From Bordetella parapertussis (GTDB lineage Bacteria; Pseudomonadota; Gammaproteobacteria; Burkholderiales; Burkholderiaceae_C), in the NCBI GenBank assembly GCA_945901125.1, contig CAMDKD010000002.1, forward strand, positions 81,458 through 145,457: a stretch of DNA of 64,000 bases, in the 5' to 3' direction. The notes beneath the pieces were generated by a model that worked only from the letters and a program-made list of their open reading frames with translations, searched no databases and was not told the DNA's origin. Each line of letters starts with the position of its first letter. Position 1 is the stretch's first letter. Shown in pieces: positions 58,576-64,000 of the stretch. The position numbers and the translations under genes were made by a program.

Positions 58576-59666
58576 ACCCAAGCACAGCCCAAGTACACAT
58601 TGACCTCGGCGAGCGCAGTTACGACATCGCCATCGGCGCGGGATTGCTCGACAACGCATCCGCCTGGCAAGGCTTGCCCAAAGCAGGGGCTGCGCTCATT
58701 GTCACCAACGACACAGTAGCGCCTTTGTACCTGGCGCGTTTGCAGCACAGCTTGGCATCGCATTACCCGGTGATTCATGTGTGTAGCCTGCCCGATGGTG
58801 AGAGTTTTAAAACCTGGGACAGTCTAAATTTGATTTTTGATGTGCTGCTGGGCAAAGCCTGCGACCGCAAAACAGTATTGTTTGCTTTAGGCGGCGGCGT
58901 CATCGGCGATATCACCGGCTTTGCTGCGGCGTGCTACATGCGCGGCGTGCCGTTTGTGCAAGTGCCGACCACCTTGCTGGCGCAAGTCGATTCATCCGTG
59001 GGCGGCAAAACCGCGATCAACCACCCCATCGGTAAAAACATGATCGGCGCGTTTTACCAACCCGAGCGCGTGGTGTGTGACTTGTCGACATTGCAAACCC
59101 TGGCACCGCGCGAACTCAGCGCCGGTTTGGCCGAGGTCATCAAATACGGGCCGATCGCCGACATGGCGTTTCTCGATTGGATTGAACAGCATTTGCACGA
59201 ACTGCTGGCGCGCGACCCGCAAGCGTTGGCTTATGCGGTCAAACGCAGTTGCGAAATCAAAGCCTGGGTGGTAGGCCAAGACGAACGCGAAGGTGGCATA
59301 CGCGCGATTTTGAATTTCGGCCACACTTTTGGTCACGCCATCGAAGCCGGTTTGGGTTTTGGCGTCTGGTTACACGGCGAAGCAGTCGGTTGCGGCATGG
59401 TCATGGCTGCGCATTTGTCGCATCGACTCGGTCTGGTGGATGCCGCGTTTGTGCAGCGTCTTACCAGCTTGATTGCCAAAGCCGGTTTGCCAGTGACCGG
59501 CCCGGCGCTCGGTGCTGATGTGTATTTGCACCATATGCGGGTCGACAAAAAAGCCGAGGCAGGCGATATACGCTTTGTGTTGATCGACCCGCCCGGCAGC
59601 GCCGTTGTGCGCGGCGCACCCGATGCGCTGGTGGCCGAAGTGGTCGAGGCTTGCTGCCTCGCATGA
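58572..59666 (+). CDS. aroB: 3-dehydroquinate synthase
   Basis: 364 residues. DGESFKTWDSLNLIFDVLLG, GGGVIGDITGFAAACYMRGVPFVQVPTTLLAQVDSSVGGKTAINHP and the metal ligands in FGHTFGHAIEAG are typical. It carries out the second step of the shikimate pathway. Overlaps aroK and dgt by 4 bp each. Confidence 0.96.
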   Translation: MNPSTAQVHIDLGERSYDIAIGAGLLDNASAWQGLPKAGAALIVTNDTVAPLYLARLQHSLASHYPVIHVCSLPDGESFKTWDSLNLIFDVLLGKACDRKTVLFALGGGVIGDITGFAAACYMRGVPFVQVPTTLLAQVDSSVGGKTAINHPIGKNMIGAFYQPERVVCDLSTLQTLAPRELSAGLAEVIKYGPIADMAFLDWIEQHLHELLARDPQALAYAVKRSCEIKAWVVGQDEREGGIRAILNFGHTFGHAIEAGLGFGVWLHGEAVGCGMVMAAHLSHRLGLVDAAFVQRLTSLIAKAGLPVTGPALGADVYLHHMRVDKKAEAGDIRFVLIDPPGSAVVRGAPDALVAEVVEACCLA

Positions 59667-60817
59667 GCCATGTGTCCGCTGTTGACATAGCCCCTGCCGC
59701 CAACGGCTTGGCCGACTACGCTTGCTTGCCCTCACACAGTCGCGGCAGGCGTTTTGCAGAACCCGAAGCACCGACGCGCAATCTGTTTCAACGCGACCGT
59801 GATCGCATCGTGCATTCCACTGCGTTTCGCCGGCTGGTCTACAAAACCCAAGTTTTTCTCAACCACGAAGGCGATTTGTTCCGCACCCGCTTGACGCATT
59901 CGCTGGAGGTCGCGCAACTCGGGCGCTCGCTCGCGCGCGCATTGGGTTTGCATGAAGATTTGGTCGAAGCCATTGCCTTGGCGCACGACTTGGGCCACAC
60001 ACCGTTTGGTCACGCCGGGCAAGACGCGTTGAACGAATGCATGGCCGCTTACGGCGGCTTCGAGCACAACCTGCAAAGCCTGCGTGTGGTGGACAGTTTG
60101 GAAGAGCGCTACCCGCAGTTTGACGGTTTGAATTTGTGCTTTGAAACCCGCGAAGGCATTTTGAAACACTGCTCACAGCGCAACGCGCAAATGTTGGAAG
60201 ACGCAGAGCCTGGTGGCGTGGGCGCACGGTTTTTACTTAAGCAACAACCGTCGATGGAAGCGCAGTTGTGCAACTTGGCCGATGAGATGGCTTACAACGC
60301 GCACGACATAGATGACGGCGTGCGCTCTGGCCTGATCACGCTAGAGCAATTGCAGGAAGTGGTGTTATTCAACACCTATCGCTTGCGAGTGCAAGATGAA
60401 TTCCCCGCGCTCTCCGGCAGACGTTTGTTGTATGAAACCATACGCCGCATGTTGAGCGATCAGGTGTATGACGTGATGGACAGCACCCGCGCTGCATTGA
60501 CCGAGTACGCGCCTGCATCCGCTGACGATGTGCGCCGCTCGCCGGCCTTGGTGCGCTTCAGTCCCGGCATGCGTGCGGCCAGCACAGAGCTGAAACATTT
60601 TTTGCTGCACAGTTTGTATCGTCATCCGCAGGTGTTGCAAACCACCGAATGGGCGCGCGATGTGGTGAGCGAATTGTTCAACGCCTATATAAATAAGCCG
60701 CAAGACATGCCCGATCGCCACGCCAAGCGCAGCAACTTGCCGCGTGCTGTCTCTGACTACATCGCCGGCATGACCGACAGGTTTGCCACCAAAGAGCATG
60801 CGCGTTTGACAGCGTGA
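59663..60817 (+). CDS. dgt: Deoxyguanosine triphosphate triphosphohydrolase-like protein (HD domain)
   Basis: 384 residues from ATG 59663 overlapping the aroB stop. HD metal ligands are in TRLTHSLEVAQLGRSLAR and ALAHDLGHTPFGHAG. It follows aroB in many betaproteobacteria. The family lowers dGTP pools; E. coli and other Dgt proteins can also restrict phage by dNTP depletion, but this one looks like the housekeeping type. Confidence 0.92.
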   Translation: MSHVSAVDIAPAANGLADYACLPSHSRGRRFAEPEAPTRNLFQRDRDRIVHSTAFRRLVYKTQVFLNHEGDLFRTRLTHSLEVAQLGRSLARALGLHEDLVEAIALAHDLGHTPFGHAGQDALNECMAAYGGFEHNLQSLRVVDSLEERYPQFDGLNLCFETREGILKHCSQRNAQMLEDAEPGGVGARFLLKQQPSMEAQLCNLADEMAYNAHDIDDGVRSGLITLEQLQEVVLFNTYRLRVQDEFPALSGRRLLYETIRRMLSDQVYDVMDSTRAALTEYAPASADDVRRSPALVRFSPGMRAASTELKHFLLHSLYRHPQVLQTTEWARDVVSELFNAYINKPQDMPDRHAKRSNLPRAVSDYIAGMTDRFATKEHARLTA

Positions 60818-60824
60818 ACCGCTG

Positions 60825-62039
60825 ATGCAGACACACCGTTTTGGCATTCATCCCTCATGGGTGATTGTGTTGGCCGGTGTTTGCGCGGCCTTGCATGTCG
60901 GTAAGTTGTCCCCCGCCTTGCCAGCGCTGCAAACCGCGCTGCACATCAGCCTGGTGCAAGCCGGGTTTTTGTTGTCTGCGGTGCAGTTGGCCGGTATGAC
61001 TTTGGGTTTGGCCGTCGGTTTGAGCGCCGATGGGCTGGGCTTGCGGCGCAGCATGCTGACCGGTTTGGCCTTGTTGTGCTTCGCCAGTTTGTGCGGCGGG
61101 TTTGCTGCAAACGCCGACAGCTTGCTGGCTTTGCGAGCCTTGGAAGGTTTGGGCTTTTTGCTGGTCGTGATGCCGGCTCCCGCACTCATTCGCCGCACCG
61201 TGGATGCATCGCAACTCAGCGGCCGCATGGGTTGGTGGGGCACTTACATGCCCACAGGTAATGCCATTGCTTTGCTGATCGGGCCGTGGGTGATCGCGGG
61301 CTTGAACTGGCAAGCCTGGTGGTGGTTGCTGGCTGCGGTGGCGGCGTTTGCATTCGTGGCAGTGTGGTGGTGTGTGCCGAATCTGCCTGCACCTGCGCTT
61401 GCGAATGGCGGTTCGTTCAACGCTGGCTGGAAGCAGCGTTTGTCCTTGACCTTGCAAAGCCCTGGCCCTTGGTTGGTGGCGTTGACGTTTGCCGCGTATT
61501 CATCGCAATGGTTGGCGGTCATTGGTTTTTTGCCGACGGTGTATGCGCAACTCGGTTTGAGCGCGGGCGTGGGCGGCGTGTTGTCGGCCTGTGTAGCGCT
61601 GGTCAATGTCAGCGGCAACGTCATGGCCGGTCGCTTGCTGCAACGAAGATGGGCAGCTGAGCGTTTGCTGTTCATAGGATTTGCTTGCATGACGCTGGGC
61701 GCGATCGGTGCGTATGCTGAATGGCAAGGCGCTGGTTTGCCCACTGCCATGCGCTTTGCCTGCGTGCTGGTGTTTTCAGCCGTGGGCGGTTTGATACCCG
61801 CCACCTTGTTTTCATGCGCGCTGCGTTTAGCACCGAGTGATGCGACCGTGTCCACCACCGTTGGACATATGCAGCAATGGTCGGCGTTGGGCCAGTTTGC
61901 TGGCCCGCCTTTGGTGGCTTGGGTGGCTGCTGTTGCAGGTGGTTGGCAATGGACCTGGGGCGTGACCGCCGCACTCAGCGCTGCGGGTATGGTGCTGGCG
62001 CATTTCATTGGAAGAGCCTTGGTCATTCAGAAAGATTGA
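60825..62039 (+). CDS. MFS transporter (CynX/NimT-like)
   Basis: 404 residues, about twelve membrane helices. SADGLGLRRSMLTGLALLCFASLCGGFAANADSLLALRALEGLGFLLVVMPAPALIRR resembles the cyanate/nitroimidazole transporter branch. Substrate unknown. 7 bp after dgt and 1 bp before the DUF1415 gene, so probably co-transcribed with both. Confidence 0.8.
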   Translation: MQTHRFGIHPSWVIVLAGVCAALHVGKLSPALPALQTALHISLVQAGFLLSAVQLAGMTLGLAVGLSADGLGLRRSMLTGLALLCFASLCGGFAANADSLLALRALEGLGFLLVVMPAPALIRRTVDASQLSGRMGWWGTYMPTGNAIALLIGPWVIAGLNWQAWWWLLAAVAAFAFVAVWWCVPNLPAPALANGGSFNAGWKQRLSLTLQSPGPWLVALTFAAYSSQWLAVIGFLPTVYAQLGLSAGVGGVLSACVALVNVSGNVMAGRLLQRRWAAERLLFIGFACMTLGAIGAYAEWQGAGLPTAMRFACVLVFSAVGGLIPATLFSCALRLAPSDATVSTTVGHMQQWSALGQFAGPPLVAWVAAVAGGWQWTWGVTAALSAAGMVLAHFIGRALVIQKD

Positions 62040-62040
62040 T

Positions 62041-62598
62041 ATGAATAGCGATGTAGAACGTGTAGTGATTGAAGACACGCAGCTATGGCTGAACAAAGCG
62101 GTGATAGGCCTGAACCTGTGTCCGTTTGCCAAAGCCGTGGTGACGAAAAAGCAAGTGCGCTATGTGGTGTGCATGGACAGCGAGCCCGAGCAAGTGTTGA
62201 ACATGCTGCATCAGGAAATGCAGTTGTTGATCAACGCCGATGCCGAAGTGCTGGACACCACGCTACTGATTGCGCCCAATCTCTTTCCGGACTTTTTAGA
62301 GTTCAACGAATTTTTGTTTGACTGCGATTCGGTGTTGCTGTCTATGGAATTAGAAGGCGTGTTGCAAATTGCAGACTTTCACCCGCGCTACCAATTTGCG
62401 GGCACAGAGTCTGACGATATCAGCAACTTCACCAACCGCGCCCCTTACCCGACGCTGCATTTGCTGCGCGAGGAAAGCATTGATAAGGCCGTGGCAGCGT
62501 TCCCGGATGCGTCGCTGATTTATGAACGGAATATGCAGGTGTTGGAGGAGTTGGGGAGAGAGGGGTGGGAGGGGTTGGGGTTGAAGAAGGGTGGCTAG
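62041..62598 (+). CDS. DUF1415 protein
   Basis: 185 residues from ATG 62041 (MNSDVERVVIEDTQLWLNKAVIGLNLCPFAKAV). LNLCPFA and LEGVLQIADFHPRYQFAGTESDDISNFTNRAPYPTLHLLREESI are the family's conserved blocks, with several potential metal-binding residues. Function unknown. Confidence 0.88.
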   Translation: MNSDVERVVIEDTQLWLNKAVIGLNLCPFAKAVVTKKQVRYVVCMDSEPEQVLNMLHQEMQLLINADAEVLDTTLLIAPNLFPDFLEFNEFLFDCDSVLLSMELEGVLQIADFHPRYQFAGTESDDISNFTNRAPYPTLHLLREESIDKAVAAFPDASLIYERNMQVLEELGREGWEGLGLKKGG

Positions 62599-62804
62599 TG
62601 TTAACACTTACACATACTCAGCATTTCTGTTGGCAAGAGGAAAAGGACATAACTAAATTGCAAAGTGAATAAATTTGCTCAGTACGTTTCATGAGGCTAC
62701 TTCGCATCGTTCATTTGTACCGGATACAGCTTCTTGACTTTGTAAATGCATTTGAGTCCTAGAAAATTCAGTATGGTTGAAACCTACTTCAATGGAGCTT
62801 TGAC
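62599..62804 (+). other. Non-coding stretch before the second accessory region
   Basis: No gene, tRNA or clear repeat is visible. Base composition falls relative to the preceding core genes. It precedes the start of the broken parD gene at 62805 and presumably held its promoter. Confidence 0.4.
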
Positions 62805-63073
62805 ATGAAACCCAAGCAACTGCTCAACATCACATTGCAAACGAGATGGCGGAGGCGATCAAAACAAAGGTGCGGGCAGGTGAATATGCAACTGAAAGCG
62901 AAGTCAATCGCGATGGGCTGCTATCACTTTTAAACCGTGGCCGAGCCATAGAAACTTGGTTACAAAATGAAGTTGGAGCGGCTTACGACGCGCTGAAGTC
63001 CGACCCGTTCCGGGCGATCACTGCTGATCAAGTACGCGCACGTCTTGTAACTGAGAATGCCAAAGTCAGTTGA
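62805..63073 (+). pseudogene. ParD-type antitoxin with a single-base frameshift
   Basis: ATG 62805 opens MKPKQLLNITLQTRWRR; deleting the shift so that CA at 62838 reads as a missing-base CCA gives LNITLPNEMAEAIKTKVRAGEYATESEV, a normal ParD ribbon-helix-helix. The rest continues intact in the other frame (RDGLLSLLNRGRAIETWLQNEVGAAYDALKSDP...). A one-base deletion near 62838 therefore separates the first DNA-binding strand. No ParE toxin follows. Translation from an internal ATG (62846) would lack the DNA-binding strand. Confidence 0.72.
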
Positions 63074-63158
63074 ACCAGTTCAAATCGTGAGCAAAAAAAC
63101 AGCTAGATTTTGCACCACTTAATGATTGCATTTATAAATTTTTTGATATCATATACTG

Positions 63159-63413
63159 ATGAATGGAACCCACCGAAAAACTCTCGAAAAGGTGCTTGCC
63201 GACCCCGTGAACGGTAACGTCGATTGGCAGCGTATTGAGTCGATGCTAAAAGCTCTGGGTTGCAAGGTCGTTGAAGGTGCAGGTTCTTCTGTCACTTTTG
63301 AGTTGAGCGGCAGAAAAATGACATTGCACAGACCCCATCCAGGTAAAGAAGCTTTGCGATATCGCATATTGGTCGTCAGAGATTTCATAGAAAGAACAGG
63401 AATTAAGCCATGA
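63159..63413 (+). CDS. hicA: HicA-family toxin (second pair)
   Basis: 84 residues with the pattern NVDWQRIESMLKALGCKVVEGAGSSVTFELSGRKMTLHRPHPG and a C-terminal helix. It is homologous to the HicA at 8243 over its whole length but well diverged. A TATACT ends 1 base before the ATG and there is no Shine-Dalgarno sequence, so again a leaderless or internally started message is likely. Confidence 0.85.
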   Translation: MNGTHRKTLEKVLADPVNGNVDWQRIESMLKALGCKVVEGAGSSVTFELSGRKMTLHRPHPGKEALRYRILVVRDFIERTGIKP

Positions 63414-63781
63414 TCAACACCATGCAATACAAGGGTTACAGCGCAAGTATGGACTTCGACACCGAAGATCAAGTCATCGTCGGCAGGGTTTTGGATATTG
63501 ATGACATCATTGCTTTTCACGGCGAATCCGTGGCTGAGTTTCAGTCCAATTTTCATGAGGCAATTGATGCTTACCTGGCTGCTTCTGCTGCTTTGGGTTT
63601 GCCTGCGGAGAAGCCCGCCAGCGGCAAAATGATGTTGCGTATCGCGCCTGATGTTCATGCCGCAGCGATAAAGTCAGCCGCCCTCAGTGGTATCAGTTTG
63701 AATAAATGGGCCGAGGCGGCATTGGGTAAAGCTGCGCGCAAACCTGTTTCCCGTACGAACCTTGTTGGTGCCAAATCCTGA
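63410..63781 (+). CDS. hicB: HicB-family antitoxin (second pair)
   Basis: 123 residues overlapping hicA by 4 bp. The HicB fold is MQYKGYSASMDFDTEDQVIVGRVLDIDDIIAFHGESVAEFQSNFHEAIDAYL, and the ribbon-helix-helix is KMMLRIAPDVHAAAIKSAALSGISLNKWAEAAL. Appears intact. Confidence 0.9.
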   Translation: MINTMQYKGYSASMDFDTEDQVIVGRVLDIDDIIAFHGESVAEFQSNFHEAIDAYLAASAALGLPAEKPASGKMMLRIAPDVHAAAIKSAALSGISLNKWAEAALGKAARKPVSRTNLVGAKS

Positions 63782-63861
63782 ATCAATGAGCTATCGGTGC
63801 ATTGAACTTAAAAATGTGACAGGCATGTTTTAAATTTTTCAGGCGATTACCTAAATACGAA

Positions 63862-63947
63862 GGGACTCCCCACTTCCAGTAACGGCATCTAGGTGCCAAG
63901 ATTGGGTTGTTGAACATTCAATCTAAAACTTTTGAAGAGGGAGTCCC
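63862..63947. repeat. 9-bp inverted repeat upstream of the IS110 transposase gene
   Basis: GGGACTCCC (63862-63870) and GGGAGTCCC (63939-63947) are exact reverse complements, the right copy abutting the transposase ATG. In the IS110 family the ends lack ordinary terminal repeats, so this may mark the element's left subterminal region rather than its true end. Confidence 0.5.
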
Positions 63948-64000
63948 ATGAATAATATTACACGAGTCGGTGTCGATTTAGCCAAAAATGTCATCCAAGT
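63948..64000 (+). mobile_element. IS110-family transposase, N-terminus only
   Basis: The frame from ATG 63948 gives MNNITRVGVDLAKNVIQV before the window ends. VGVDLAKN is the start of the RuvC-like DEDD catalytic domain of IS110/IS1111 transposases, with the first Asp in GVDLAK. These elements use a structured non-coding RNA to choose targets. The rest lies beyond the window. Confidence 0.82.

Noticed and set aside
1..64000. CRISPR arrays
   Set aside because: No regularly spaced direct repeats were seen while reading the intergenic regions, and no cas genes are present.

Overview
The window looks like the chromosome of a Burkholderiales-type betaproteobacterium. The evidence is the gene order: hisC-B-H-A-F ... 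hisI-E-HIT-tatABC-DegS-like-Nif3, petABC-sspA-sspB, dciA/secA-argJ, pilB-pilC-coaE-zapD, metK-lpxL-lpxL, engB-cytochrome c4, lptM-lysA-cyaY and mrcA/pilMNOPQ-aroK-aroB-dgt. The family cannot be fixed from the sequence alone. Most core genes are tightly packed, often with 4-bp ATGA overlaps.

Layout. 1-5544: cho (UvrC-like nuclease, reverse, cut by the window edge) and the first half of the histidine operon, with a hexose-phosphate mutarotase-like gene between hisA and hisF. 5545-11286: an accessory region of about 5.7 kb lying between hisF and hisI. It holds a small Cys-rich triple-repeat protein, a HEPN-domain protein carried on what looks like a complete integron gene cassette with its own attC site, a perfect 28-bp inverted repeat, a cupin pseudogene, and a mix of intact and decayed toxin-antitoxin genes (HicAB, two orphan BrnA, an addiction-module antidote with a stub of its toxin, HigA, HicB and HicA remnants, ParDE). 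11287-24400: hisI, hisE, hinT, the Tat translocase, an HtrA-type protease, Nif3-like, pdxA, the cytochrome bc1 complex, sspAB, tRNA-Thr, dciA and secA. 24392-32514: argJ, an AAA ATPase, mutT, zapD, coaE, a reduced pilB/pilC pair, and a DUF47/PiT phosphate-uptake pair. 32544-40607: esterase, class C beta-lactamase-like protein, SDR, MFS transporter, a secreted HExxH protein, an ankyrin protein, then a PQQ alcohol dehydrogenase with a lanthanide-type Asp-x-Asp signature followed by a diheme cytochrome c. 40723-48416: metK, two LpxL-like acyltransferases, a methyltransferase, a hydrolase, engB, cytochrome c4 and msrPQ. 48417-50015: a compact cytosine methyltransferase/HNH nuclease pair preceded by a near-consensus LexA box. 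50012-62598: lysA, lptM, cyaY, PBP1A, the pilM-N-O/P-Q cluster (with pilO and pilP fused), aroK, aroB, dgt, an MFS transporter and a DUF1415 gene. 62599-64000: a second accessory stretch with a frameshifted parD, another HicAB pair and the start of an IS110-family transposase.

How it fits together: the core encodes amino-acid and shikimate synthesis, envelope building and an aerobic respiratory chain. The PQQ dehydrogenase probably passes electrons through the adjacent cytochrome c. The two accessory stretches and the methyltransferase/HNH pair are where defence and mobile functions concentrate. The strongest candidates for something new are the cassette-borne HEPN protein, the LexA-box-preceded restriction-modification pair and the Cys-rich repeat protein.
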